Shown here in pieces: positions 50,024 to 63,721 of a DNA stretch of 64,000 nucleotides; position 1 is the stretch's first letter, and the number at the start of each line of letters is the position of its first letter. The DNA is from Bacteroides intestinalis. Lineage in GTDB: Bacteria; Bacteroidota; Bacteroidia; Bacteroidales; Bacteroidaceae. The DNA lies in the NCBI RefSeq assembly GCF_902364365.1, contig NZ_CABJDN010000005.1, forward strand, positions 372,001-436,000, given 5' to 3'. Position numbers and translations under genes: made by a program. The notes beneath the pieces are model-generated. The model had not been told where the DNA came from, did no database searches, and worked only from the letters and a program-made list of their open reading frames with translations.

Positions 50024-51387
50024 AACATTACTACCGATGCATCACCGATCGCTACCTTTTCCGTATCGTCATCTCTCTCCTGCTGGCGGGAGCTGTCACG
50101 GTATCCATTATTTATAAAGACCTTTTATGGATCGTCATCTCTTCCTTGCTGCTGCTGACGAGTCTGCGCTGGCAATGGAAACTGTATCGTCGGCATACGC
50201 AGAAGGTCCTGTTTCTGCTCGATGCCATTGAAAACAACGATGCATCCATCCATTTCTCCGAACACGAAGACATTCCGGACAACCGTATTGTAAACCAGGC
50301 CCTGAACCGTGTTGCTTCTATATTATATAATGTAAAGAGTGAAACAGCACAACAGGAAAAGTATTACGAACTCATTCTCGACTGCATCAATACCGGTATC
50401 CTGGTACTGAACGATGCAGGTGCTGTTTACCAGAAAAATAACGAAGCCCTCCGCCTGTTAGGCCTGGAAGTCTTCACCCATGTCAGCCAACTTAGCCGTA
50501 TTGACGCAAATCTTATGGGACTTTTCGCCCATTGCCGCCCCGGAGACAAGTTGCAAACCCGCCTGTCCAACGAACGCGGCACAGTCAACCTCTCCATCCG
50601 CGTCTCCGACATAACCATCCGTCAGGAGCATTTCCGCATCCTTGCCCTGAATGATATCAATAACGAACTGGATGAAAAGGAAATCGACTCTTGGATACGC
50701 CTGACCCGTGTACTGACACATGAAATTATGAATTCCGTCACTCCCATCACTTCACTGAGTGATACATTGCTGACACTGATACAAGGAAGCGAAGAATTAA
50801 AAGCAAAAAGTGAATCTATCTCTTCCGACAAAGAAACTGCTGACGAAATCCGCAATGGCCTGCACACCATCAGTACTACGGGCAAAGGACTTCTCTCTTT
50901 TGTAGAAAATTACCGCCGTTTCACCCGTATCCCCAAACCGGAACCTTCCTTGTTCTACGTCAAAGGTTTTATCAATCGTATGGTGGAACTGGCACGGCAT
51001 CAATATCCTGATTCCCATATCACCTTCCACTCCCACATCACTCCAGATGACCTTATTCTTTATGCAGATGAGAACCTTATCTCACAGGTACTCATCAACT
51101 TATTGAAAAATGCCATTCAGGCCATCGAGGCAGCAGGAATTCAAGAAGGTATCATCACCTTACACGCTTATTGTAATGAAAATGAAGCCGTACTCATCGA
51201 AGTATCCAATAACGGTCCTGCCATTCCTCCTGAAGTAGCAGAACACATTTTCATACCTTTCTTCACCACAAAAGAAGGTGGCAGCGGCATCGGATTGAGC
51301 ATTTCACGTCAAATAATGCGCCTGTCAGGTGGCAGCCTTTCCCTACATCCCGGAAAGGAAACCATGTTTGTACTAAAATTCAATTAA
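50020..51387 (+). CDS. Membrane sensor histidine kinase (NtrY-like)
   Basis: A 455-residue partner of the preceding regulator. Two TM helices (about 14-31 and 35-48) with almost no periplasmic loop imply membrane-internal or cytoplasmic sensing. A PAS-like region spans about 115-215 (ILDCINTGILVLNDAGAVYQKN). The phospho-acceptor is His234 in LTHEIMNSVTPI, where the usual Glu-Leu follows a little differently (HEIMN) as in NtrY-type kinases. The HATPase_c domain has N, G1 and G2 boxes (NLLKNAIQA, TTKEGGSGIGLSISRQI). Confidence 0.92.
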   Translation: MKHYYRCITDRYLFRIVISLLLAGAVTVSIIYKDLLWIVISSLLLLTSLRWQWKLYRRHTQKVLFLLDAIENNDASIHFSEHEDIPDNRIVNQALNRVASILYNVKSETAQQEKYYELILDCINTGILVLNDAGAVYQKNNEALRLLGLEVFTHVSQLSRIDANLMGLFAHCRPGDKLQTRLSNERGTVNLSIRVSDITIRQEHFRILALNDINNELDEKEIDSWIRLTRVLTHEIMNSVTPITSLSDTLLTLIQGSEELKAKSESISSDKETADEIRNGLHTISTTGKGLLSFVENYRRFTRIPKPEPSLFYVKGFINRMVELARHQYPDSHITFHSHITPDDLILYADENLISQVLINLLKNAIQAIEAAGIQEGIITLHAYCNENEAVLIEVSNNGPAIPPEVAEHIFIPFFTTKEGGSGIGLSISRQIMRLSGGSLSLHPGKETMFVLKFN

Positions 51388-51530
51388 GAAGATTTGTAAT
51401 GAAGGATTATATGAAAAGAAAGTAAAATTCAATCTGAACATTTTACACCTTGCATTTGTTTAAAAATAGACATAACTTCGCTTTGCGATAACTAAATCCT
51501 TGAATAAACAACTTAAATAATACCCAATTT

Positions 51531-52985
51531 ATGATTTTTACAGCAGAAAACATTCTTTTAATTGGTTCTATCTTACTTTTCATTAGTATTATTGTTGGCA
51601 AGACCGGCTATCGATTCGGAGTCCCTGCCCTGTTACTATTCCTTGTCGTCGGCATGGTTTTCGGTAGCGATGGTTTCGGACTACAGTTTCATAACGCTAA
51701 AGAAGCACAATTTATTGGTATGGTTGCTCTTAGCGTTATTTTGTTTTCTGGCGGTATGGATACTAAATTCAGCGAAATTAAGCCGATTCTTGTTCCAGGT
51801 ATTGTCCTTTCTACGGCCGGTGTATTACTTACAGCTATTTTTACGGGTTTATTCATCTGGTGGATCTCCGGCATGAGTTGGTCAAACATTTACCTGCCCA
51901 TCACTACTTCTCTGCTTCTTGCTTCTACGATGTCTTCTACCGATTCCGCTTCAGTATTCGCTATTCTGCGTTCGCAGAAGATGAATCTGAAACATAACCT
52001 TCGTCCCATGCTGGAACTCGAAAGTGGTAGTAATGACCCCATGGCTTACATGCTTACCATCGTACTGATACAGTTCATACAATCCGGTGGAATGGGTATT
52101 GCAGGTATCTTCGGCTCATTCGTTGTACAGTTTATAGTAGGTGCAGCAGCCGGATATCTTCTTGGCAAACTTGCCATCCTCATGCTGAACAGACTTAATA
52201 TTGATAATCAAGCCCTCTATCCTATTCTTTTGCTTGCATTCGTATTTTTCACTTTCTCCATTACCGATCTTCTGAAAGGAAATGGCTACCTCGCCGTTTA
52301 CATTGCCGGCATCATGGTAGGTAACAACAAGATAATGCATCGCAAAGAGATTTATACTTTCATGGATGGATTGACCTGGCTGTTCCAAATCATCATGTTC
52401 CTTTGCCTCGGTTTGTTGGTAAATCCTCACGAATTACTCGATATCGCTTTGGTAGCAACGCTTATCGGTGTATTTATGATTGTTATTGGTCGTCCGCTCA
52501 GTGTCTTCCTCTGCTTGCTGCCTTTCGGCAAAAAGATTACAAACCGTTCGCGACTCTTCGTTTCCTGGGTAGGTTTGCGCGGAGCTGTGCCTATCATCTT
52601 CGCCACTTATCCGGTAGTAGCGCAAGTACCGGGTGCCGATGTGATCTTTAATATCGTATTCTTTATCACGATTGTTTCCCTCGTTATCCAGGGTACTACC
52701 GTTTCCTTAGCTGCCCGCTTACTGAAACTTTCTACCCCGTTGGAGAAGACCGGCAATGAATTCGGTGTGGAATTGCCCGAAGAAATAGACAGTGATCTCA
52801 GCGATATGACCGTTACCACGGAGATGCTCGAAGAAGGCGATACCCTGAAGGATATCACTCTGCCTAATGGAGCACTCGTAATGATTGTGAAACGAGGCAC
52901 GGAATTCCTGATACCGAACGGATCGCTGAAATTACATTTGGGGGATAAGCTGTTGCTGATTTCGGATAAGAAGAGTAGTGATTAA
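51531..52985 (+). CDS. Potassium/proton antiporter (CPA1, NhaP2/CvrA-like)
   Basis: A 484-residue inner-membrane antiporter: about 12-13 TM helices over residues 1-390 with the CPA1 core (STDSASVFAIL, ELESGSNDPMAYML with the ion-binding Asn-Asp, and WVGLRGAVPIIFATYP), then a cytoplasmic TrkA-C/RCK-C-like domain (about 400-484; LPNGALVMIVKRGTEFLIPNG...LGDKLLLIS). The soluble domain marks the K+/H+ type that exports K+ under regulation. It lies 143 bases after the kinase gene; the gap suggests its own transcript, but no clean promoter is visible. Confidence 0.9.
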   Translation: MIFTAENILLIGSILLFISIIVGKTGYRFGVPALLLFLVVGMVFGSDGFGLQFHNAKEAQFIGMVALSVILFSGGMDTKFSEIKPILVPGIVLSTAGVLLTAIFTGLFIWWISGMSWSNIYLPITTSLLLASTMSSTDSASVFAILRSQKMNLKHNLRPMLELESGSNDPMAYMLTIVLIQFIQSGGMGIAGIFGSFVVQFIVGAAAGYLLGKLAILMLNRLNIDNQALYPILLLAFVFFTFSITDLLKGNGYLAVYIAGIMVGNNKIMHRKEIYTFMDGLTWLFQIIMFLCLGLLVNPHELLDIALVATLIGVFMIVIGRPLSVFLCLLPFGKKITNRSRLFVSWVGLRGAVPIIFATYPVVAQVPGADVIFNIVFFITIVSLVIQGTTVSLAARLLKLSTPLEKTGNEFGVELPEEIDSDLSDMTVTTEMLEEGDTLKDITLPNGALVMIVKRGTEFLIPNGSLKLHLGDKLLLISDKKSSD

Positions 52986-52989
52986 TACA

Positions 52990-53490
52990 TGTACTTTTTC
53001 TTTCGTTTGCCCGAAAGAAAAAGATACCAAAAAGAAAGGGCACGGGCTACGTCTACGGTGCTACTCCGATACTGCCATGCGCAGACGGGGCTCGAACTCG
53101 CTACGCTCAGACAAATCGCCCCTTACCTGCGCCTGACAATATCTCCGCTTGACGCACCTACGCCTATGCCCGAAGGCTGCGCGATAGAGTGCTGCGCAGT
53201 AAAGCGTTGTGCGATACAGGACTGTGCATCACAGAGCTATGTAATATAGAACCACGTAATATTTCCCCCCATTCACGCCGCATGGTCTCCGGCCTCACTG
53301 TAGGGGCGTTAAGCGTAGAAAGTGTTTTCGGCGTTAAGAAGGGCAGGCTGTTTGAGCGAAGCGAGTTCCTGCCCTTTAGCTGAAAACACTTTCGGAGTAG
53401 CCCCGGAAGTGCAGCCTTGATTTTTTCTTTGGTATCTTTCTTTTGCATCAAGGCAAAAGAAAGTACAATTGGTTATTTTTTCTTTTTCTT
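52990..53490. repeat. Structured non-coding repeat element
   Basis: The 600 bases between the antiporter and ligase genes hold no gene I accept. Nested inverted repeats are present: CTTTTTCTTTCG with CGAAAGAAAAAG at the left edge (about 52994-53023); GTGTTTTC...GGGCAGG with CCTGCCC...GAAAACAC in the middle (about 53321-53392); and CTTTCTTTTGC with GCAAAAGAAAG at the right (about 53438-53464). The two ends (TACTTTTTCTTTCG and AAAGAAAGTAC) are mutually complementary. GC content is higher than in neighbouring spacers. It looks like a dispersed Bacteroides repeat, not a protein gene. Confidence 0.65.
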
Positions 53491-53520
53491 TCGCCTCCCA
53501 CCAAAGAATAAATATATAAA

Positions 53521-53552
53521 CTTGCACGACATCACATTTAGCTCTATATTTG
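53521..53552 (+). promoter_or_regulatory. Promoter of the acyl-CoA ligase gene
   Basis: CTTG (53521-53524), a 20-base spacer, then TATATTTG (53545-53552); the ATG is at 53586. Confidence 0.65.
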
Positions 53553-53585
53553 CGCAGTTTTAACTAAAGTGTGCAAATTTAACAG

Positions 53586-55250
53586 ATGGAACAGGAACAA
53601 CACTTCATTGATTACATTGAACAAAGCATCATTCGGAACTGGAACTTAAACGCCTTGACTGACTACAAAGGTGCTACTCTCCAATATAAAGACGTGGCTC
53701 GCAAGATTGCAAAATTCCATATTGTACTGGAAAGTGCCGGTATCCAGCCGGGTGATAAAATTGCCGTCTGCGGTCGTAACAGTGCACACTGGGCAGTTAC
53801 TTTCCTGGCAACCATCACTTATGGAGCTGTTATTGTGCCTATTCTTCACGAATTTAAAGCGGATAATATACATAATATCGTCAATCACTCAGAAGCCAGA
53901 CTGCTTTTTGTGGGAGACCAGGTATGGGAAAACCTGAATGAGGACGCCATGCCACAATTGCTGGGCGTTATTCTGATGACTGAATTCACCCCTGTAGTCT
54001 GTCGAGACAAACGATTGATGGAAGCTTTCGAGCACCGCAATACACTCTACGGACAACGCTATCCTAAAAACTTCCGTCCCGAACACATCTGCTATCGGAA
54101 GGATGAACCGGAAGAACTTGCCATCATTAACTATACTTCGGGTACTACCGGATATTCCAAAGGTGTCATGCTCCCCTATCGCAGCCTTTGGTCCAACGTG
54201 AATTACTGCCATGAGATGCTTCCGGTAAAACCGGGCGATAATATGGTTGCCATGCTTCCTATGGGACATGTGTTCGGAATGACTTACGATTTCCTCTACG
54301 GTTTTTCAGCCGGGGCACACCTCTACTTCCTCACTCGCATGCCGACTCCTAAAATTATCGCACAGTCTTTCGCTGAAATCAAACCACGCGTCATCTCATG
54401 CGTGCCTCTGATTGTAGAAAAGATTATCAAGAAGAATATTCTGCCTCGTGTAGATAATAAAATAGGTAAGTTGCTGCTTCGTCTTCCTATCATCAATGAC
54501 AAGATCAGGGCTCTTGCACGCAAAGAAGCAATGGAAATATTCGGTGGTAACTTCGATGAAATAATCATCGGCGGAGCCCCGTTCAATGCAGAAGTCGAGC
54601 GCTTCCTCAAACAGATAGGCTTCCCCTACACCATCGCTTACGGTATGACGGAATGTGGTCCTATCATCTGTTCCAGCCGCTGGGAAACCCTGAAGCTGGC
54701 ATCATGCGGTAAGGCAACCACAGGCATGGAAGTGAAGATCGATTCGTCTGATCCGGAAAAGGTGGCGGGAGAAATCATTTGTCGAGGTACCAACCTGATG
54801 CTGGGATATTATAAGAACCAGGAAGCAACCTCACAAATCATTGACGTAAATGGCTGGCTGCATACAGGCGATTTAGGCACAATGGATGCGGAAGGTTATG
54901 TAACTGTGCGTGGGCGTAGCAAGAATATGTTGCTCACTTCCAGCGGACAAAACATCTACCCGGAAGAGATTGAAAGCAAACTGAATAATATGCCTTATGT
55001 TTCCGAGTCGCTCATTGTGTTGCAAAAAGAAAAACTGGTAGCACTGATTTATCCGGACTTTGACGATGCATTTGCTAATGGACTGCAACAAACGGATGTA
55101 GAGCGTATGATGGAAGCTAACCGTAACGAACTCAACCAGCAATTACCGGCTTATTGCCAGATCTCAAAGGTGAAGATACATTTTGAGGAGTTTGAAAAGA
55201 CAGCCAAAAAATCTATTAAACGGTTTATGTATCAGGAGGCTAAAGGTTAA
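53586..55250 (+). CDS. AMP-dependent acyl-CoA synthetase/ligase
   Basis: A 554-residue adenylate-forming enzyme that activates a carboxylic acid, probably a fatty acid, with ATP and CoA. The P-loop-like YTSGTTGYSKGVML (about 182-195), the A5-type YGMTECGPI and the hinge TGDLGTMDAEGYVTVRGRSKNM are present, as is the C-terminal catalytic Lys (KKSIKRFMY). No signal peptide; cytosolic. It resembles the FadD/FAA-type long-chain ligases of Bacteroides. It is transcribed alone; a short RNA gene lies about 100 bases downstream. Confidence 0.92.
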   Translation: MEQEQHFIDYIEQSIIRNWNLNALTDYKGATLQYKDVARKIAKFHIVLESAGIQPGDKIAVCGRNSAHWAVTFLATITYGAVIVPILHEFKADNIHNIVNHSEARLLFVGDQVWENLNEDAMPQLLGVILMTEFTPVVCRDKRLMEAFEHRNTLYGQRYPKNFRPEHICYRKDEPEELAIINYTSGTTGYSKGVMLPYRSLWSNVNYCHEMLPVKPGDNMVAMLPMGHVFGMTYDFLYGFSAGAHLYFLTRMPTPKIIAQSFAEIKPRVISCVPLIVEKIIKKNILPRVDNKIGKLLLRLPIINDKIRALARKEAMEIFGGNFDEIIIGGAPFNAEVERFLKQIGFPYTIAYGMTECGPIICSSRWETLKLASCGKATTGMEVKIDSSDPEKVAGEIICRGTNLMLGYYKNQEATSQIIDVNGWLHTGDLGTMDAEGYVTVRGRSKNMLLTSSGQNIYPEEIESKLNNMPYVSESLIVLQKEKLVALIYPDFDDAFANGLQQTDVERMMEANRNELNQQLPAYCQISKVKIHFEEFEKTAKKSIKRFMYQEAKG

Positions 55251-55316
55251 CAAAGATATAAGATTAAGTCTATATTTTTAATTAATGTTATAGAACATAC
55301 TTTTTTATTTGGATAA

Positions 55317-55347
55317 TTTGCAGTTATCCCGAAAGTACGTATCTTTG
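55317..55347 (+). promoter_or_regulatory. Promoter of short RNA copy 1
   Basis: TTTG (55317-55320), exactly 19 bases, TATCTTTG (55340-55347): a perfect Bacteroidota promoter. Confidence 0.85.
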
Positions 55348-55350
55348 CAG

Positions 55351-55415
55351 TGTGTTTTTCATAGTATTAGATTTAAGGTTAACAAAGGTTGGAGTACAGC
55401 GGTACTCCTTTTTTT
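55351..55415 (+). ncRNA. Short non-coding RNA, copy 1
   Basis: A 65-base unit starting just after a consensus promoter and ending in an ideal intrinsic terminator (GGAGTAC-agcg-GTACTCC and seven T). No start codon or ribosome site precedes a plausible ORF. The sequence is identical to 58377-58441, and identity runs on for 14 bases past the terminator. The layout (own promoter, short body TTTCATAGTATTAGATTTAA, terminator) resembles the Bacteroidales-1 class of RNA motifs, but I could not check the assignment. It could also be the leader of a downstream gene after read-through; here the next gene is convergent, favouring an independent RNA. Confidence 0.75.
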
Positions 55416-55430
55416 ATGTCCATACGTTTC

Positions 55431-57455
55431 CTACCTCTCACGTGTATACATCTTTTTCTCCGGTCCTACTCCCTTCACCGTAACCTTTTTCCAATGTGCA
55501 GGAAGTACGGAAGATAATTGCTCCACACCGCCATCCGTTATCTGCAATCCACAGAAACCGTTTATAACAGCTTGCAGCAATCCGCCTGCTCCCGTCATAA
55601 AGTAAGGATTATCACTGGTGGGCGTTTCCGCCAATACACCGAAAGGAGCACGCAAGTTCGGCTGATAGCAACGGCAGAACATCTCATAGGAACGCTTCGC
55701 ATCCCTCATCCGGGCATACTGCACACAGAATACGGAATAAGACATGGCCGGACCATTCTGCGGATCAATCTTATCGACATAATATTCCATATCCTTCTTT
55801 TGCGATTCAGCATCCCCGACAAAATATAATGGATATCCCAATAAATTCACATCCGCCTGCTTTATCATCTCACCGTTGTATGTGGCATGCTCACGAGTGA
55901 CTCCATCTTTAAAACGAAGAATACGGATGCCCTTGCCCACTTCTTCCCATATTTCCGGAACAGGCTCATTACATATCCTTGCCGCCTCACAAGCATATTC
56001 CAAAGCCCGGATAGCCGCACCATTTGTGAAAGCATTATCATCCACCCCATTTGCATATTCATCGGCTCCCACTACATTGCAAATGGAGTAAGAACCGTCA
56101 TCATTACGCGTCACACGGCTTACCCAAAAGTCAGCAACCGCTTTCATCAGCGGAAATGCTTTCGTCCGCAGCCACTGTCCGTCACGGGTAAGGCAATAAT
56201 AATTCCAGCAGGCAATACTGATGTCCGCAGTGATATGATGTTCCAGAGGACCTGTCAAAGCAAAAGTAGGAGTCGATTCTTCCCCGTAATCATCACTCTC
56301 CCAGGGAAACATAGCCCCTTTGAAGCCGTATGACATTGCTTTCTTGCGGGCAGCCATCAAGCGATCAATACGATAATCGATCATAGATTCGGCAATTCCC
56401 TTATTCAGCAACAGCATCGGGGGAAACATCCAAAGTTCCGAATCCCAGAATATATGTCCATTGTAACCTTGCGAAGAAAGTCCCATGGGCGAGATACTCA
56501 ATCCGCTTCCTTCCCTGCAAGAAGAATAAAGGTTGAAAAGTGCAAACCGAACCGCCCGTTGTGCTTCGTCATCCCCTTCTATCAGGATATCACTTTCCCA
56601 CAATTCATTCCAAAGACGGCGATGTGCAGCCATCAGTGAAGTTGTACCTTCATGAATAGCATAAATCACCTGCCGTTCAGCCTCATTATACGGATCGCTA
56701 AAGTCACGGGCGGAGCACACAGAACCCACCAAAGCAAAAGAGATTTGCTCTCCTTTCTTCAGATTCAGTACGAAAGACATCTCTTTAGTCACTTCATCAT
56801 AAAAAGGCTCCTGTGCTTTTCCTTTATTAAAAATAAAAGCGGAAGAAGCGGAAACTTTTTGTTGCCGATGCGCAGATGCAGCATAAGATTGCAGCATATA
56901 CATTTGTGTATCATCCGCCCTCATTTTCCGGAAGCGCTGTGTAGGCTGACTGTATTCTTGGGGAATATCCATCCGGGCAGCAACTTTCAGAGATACATCG
57001 GACAGAGCTTTTATATCCACACGGATAAGCCCCGCATAAGGCATATTTCTTAAAGCGTAAATGCTATAATCCACATCAACTTTCCCGGCTGCCCGGAAAC
57101 TACTGTTATGAGTTGCTTCTTTCATGTCAATACACTGCTTCCAGTTTGTGATACATTCCGTATTCACCTCTTTTCCATCTATATCCATCGACATCTGGAA
57201 AGGATTGATTCCTTTCAACACACGGCTTACCCCCTGAGGACCGTCCGTATCGAACACATGATTCAGTATCACCTGCCGCACAGAGAAAGGTTCTTTCCAG
57301 GGAAGAATGCCGATTCCGCCATTCGCCATAGGGGCGCCTACATAAGGAGCATTTATATCAGAAGCATGAAGTTGCCACAAAGTGTCATCTTCTCCTTTCA
57401 CTATCTGCACAAAGAAAAAAACAAGTAGAAAAAAACAGGAAATACGTGCTTTCAT
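55431..57455 (-). CDS. Glycoside hydrolase family 65 protein (periplasmic)
   Basis: A 674-residue exported enzyme with signal peptide (MKARISCFFLLVFFFVQIVKG). The (alpha/alpha)6 GH65 signature is clear: GHIFWDSELWMFPPMLL, KGAMFPWESDDYGEE, and EHHITADISIACWNYY with a candidate acid Glu. GH65 contains phosphorylases (cytosolic) and a few hydrolases acting on trehalose or kojibiose; the export signal favours a hydrolase, with alpha-1,2- or alpha-1,1-linked glucose as the likely substrate. Its neighbours GH97 and GH31 fit alpha-glucan use. ATG 57455 fits the signal peptide; the -7 box TATTTTTG is at 57491-57484. Its stop lies 16 bases past the RNA terminator. Confidence 0.87.
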   Translation of the reverse strand: MKARISCFFLLVFFFVQIVKGEDDTLWQLHASDINAPYVGAPMANGGIGILPWKEPFSVRQVILNHVFDTDGPQGVSRVLKGINPFQMSMDIDGKEVNTECITNWKQCIDMKEATHNSSFRAAGKVDVDYSIYALRNMPYAGLIRVDIKALSDVSLKVAARMDIPQEYSQPTQRFRKMRADDTQMYMLQSYAASAHRQQKVSASSAFIFNKGKAQEPFYDEVTKEMSFVLNLKKGEQISFALVGSVCSARDFSDPYNEAERQVIYAIHEGTTSLMAAHRRLWNELWESDILIEGDDEAQRAVRFALFNLYSSCREGSGLSISPMGLSSQGYNGHIFWDSELWMFPPMLLLNKGIAESMIDYRIDRLMAARKKAMSYGFKGAMFPWESDDYGEESTPTFALTGPLEHHITADISIACWNYYCLTRDGQWLRTKAFPLMKAVADFWVSRVTRNDDGSYSICNVVGADEYANGVDDNAFTNGAAIRALEYACEAARICNEPVPEIWEEVGKGIRILRFKDGVTREHATYNGEMIKQADVNLLGYPLYFVGDAESQKKDMEYYVDKIDPQNGPAMSYSVFCVQYARMRDAKRSYEMFCRCYQPNLRAPFGVLAETPTSDNPYFMTGAGGLLQAVINGFCGLQITDGGVEQLSSVLPAHWKKVTVKGVGPEKKMYTRER

Positions 57456-57483
57456 AATCAATATGGAATTATAGTTTTCTATG

Positions 57484-57532
57484 CAAAAATAAGTAAAATC
57501 CTCAATAATCCGGCAATCAATTGTTATCTTTA
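57484..57532. promoter_or_regulatory. Divergent GH65 / DUF169 promoters
   Basis: Minus strand TATTTTTG (57491-57484) for GH65; plus strand TATCTTTA (57525-57532, one mismatch) for the DUF169 gene at 57557. Confidence 0.55.
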
Positions 57533-57556
57533 CCTCCAAACCAAAACTCTGTTATC

Positions 57557-58267
57557 ATGGATATACATACTTTTATGACTAATTATCGGGAAGCATTTGG
57601 TGAACGTGCCGAACTTCCCATCGCTTTCTGGTACTCCGATAAACAGGAAAGCGAAACAGAAAAAATTGGCGGTTGCTTCTTCAAGGGCCTGCAACAGGTA
57701 AGGGAAGGTAAAACCATCAGCCTGAACAGCGACGTCATAGGATGTGGCGGCGGAAAGTTCTACACCGGTTTCACGGAAATGCCAATACACGTACCTAACT
57801 TCGTATCCCTAAAAGAGAAGTACAAAAAGACTCCTGAAATGGTAACAGATTTCATAAAGCAAATCCAGGTACCGCGTACGGAAAAGGCCTATCTGCATTT
57901 TGCCCGGATAGATAAACTTACTTCTTTCGATGATGTGGAGGGTTTGCTGTTCCTTGCTACACCTGATATCCTGTCAGGACTTACCACATGGGCTTTTTAT
58001 GATACGAATGCATTTGATACCGTAGCTACTCCTTTCGGTTCCGGTTGCAGTTCCGTTGTAACCCTCACTGTTCTCGAAAACCAAAAAGACGGCAAGCGCT
58101 GTTTCCTCGGCTTCTTCGATCCGTCCGTGCGTCCCCACTTTGAAGCCAATCTGTTGAGTTTCACTATTCCCATGTCCCGCTTCAAAGAGATGTATCACAC
58201 CATGCGCGAAAGTTGCCTGTTCGATACACACGCCTGGGGAAAGATAAAAGAGCGTATCAATGAATAA
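57557..58267 (+). CDS. DUF169 domain protein
   Basis: A 236-residue cytosolic protein of the DUF169 family: LPIAFWYSDKQ (about 20-30), GGCFFKGLQQVREGKTISLNSDVIGCGGGKFYTGF with conserved Cys and Gly residues, and FGSGCSSVVTL in the C-terminal half. Such proteins are widespread in anaerobes; the function is unknown and cofactor or metal binding through the conserved Cys is possible but unproven. ATG 57557 follows a -7-like box by 24 bases. It is divergent from GH65 and has no obvious role in glucan use. Confidence 0.85.
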   Translation: MDIHTFMTNYREAFGERAELPIAFWYSDKQESETEKIGGCFFKGLQQVREGKTISLNSDVIGCGGGKFYTGFTEMPIHVPNFVSLKEKYKKTPEMVTDFIKQIQVPRTEKAYLHFARIDKLTSFDDVEGLLFLATPDILSGLTTWAFYDTNAFDTVATPFGSGCSSVVTLTVLENQKDGKRCFLGFFDPSVRPHFEANLLSFTIPMSRFKEMYHTMRESCLFDTHAWGKIKERINE

Positions 58268-58342
58268 AACCTTGAAAAAAAGTAAAGAAACAATGCCTAA
58301 TTTTTAATTAGTGTTATAAAAACACTTATATTGGTCTAATCA

Positions 58343-58373
58343 TTTGGAAATACGCAGAATATCCGTACCTTTG
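58343..58373 (+). promoter_or_regulatory. Promoter of short RNA copy 2
   Basis: TTTG (58343-58346), exactly 19 bases, TACCTTTG (58366-58373): again a perfect consensus promoter, although the surrounding bases differ from copy 1. Confidence 0.85.
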
Positions 58374-58376
58374 CAC

Positions 58377-58441
58377 TGTGTTTTTCATAGTATTAGATTT
58401 AAGGTTAACAAAGGTTGGAGTACAGCGGTACTCCTTTTTTT
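58377..58441 (+). ncRNA. Short non-coding RNA, copy 2
   Basis: Identical over 79 bases (58377-58455) to copy 1 at 55351-55429, including the GGAGTAC/GTACTCC terminator (58417-58434 plus T-run 58435-58441). The upstream sequences diverge except for the promoter boxes, so RNA body and terminator are the conserved unit. Here a fragmentary gene starts 70 bases downstream on the same strand, so a leader role is possible for this copy. Confidence 0.75.
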
Positions 58442-58511
58442 ATGTCCATACGTTTGGAATATCCTCGCAAAAGGCTTTTCTTTGTGGCAATGCTTTAAAA
58501 TAAATAATGCC

Positions 58512-63377
<4,866 letters not shown>

Positions 63378-63464
63378 GGTTCTATATCTTTTATAATATG
63401 TTCTTTTCTTTTCCGGTTATGAGCTAAATTGATACGCGGACAAGGCGGACGAACGCGGATTTTA

Positions 63465-63655
63465 TAAGGCTGAAAGCCTGAGATTACATAGCGTAGGGCA
63501 ACGCCCTACGTGATTATGTATATCTCTATTTAAGCCCTGAAAGGGCGCAATCAAGCATACACGCTTTATCTCGCCCTTTCAGGGCTCAGAAATGGGGATG
63601 TATATTACGTAGGGCGATGCCCTACGCTATATAATGCAAGCCTTTCAGGCTTAAA
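63465..63655. repeat. Composite REP-like palindromic element
   Basis: Three nested inverted-repeat pairs mirrored about 63550: AGGCTGAAAGCCT (about 63467) with AAGCCTTTCAGGCTT (about 63638-63652); AGCGTAGGGCAACGCCCTACG (each half also self-complementary, about 63489-63510) with its counterpart at about 63606-63628; and AGCCCTGAAAGGGCG (about 63532-63546) with CGCCCTTTCAGGGCT (about 63572-63586). It occupies most of the 344-base gap between the GH66 and GH31 genes; nothing else is visible there. Confidence 0.75.
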
Positions 63656-63721
63656 ATTCAGCCTGATAAATTATCATTTAGCTCATTATTGTGCCATTTT
63701 GAATCAACCCCAATAACCGTT

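Noticed and set aside
52989..53527. Short ORFs on both strands in the antiporter-ligase gap
   Set aside because: They fall inside a structured repeat, overlap each other on opposite strands and have translations dictated by the palindromes.
58344..58511. In-frame extension upstream of the signal-peptide fragment
   Set aside because: It translates the promoter, short RNA and terminator; the true start is ATG 58512.
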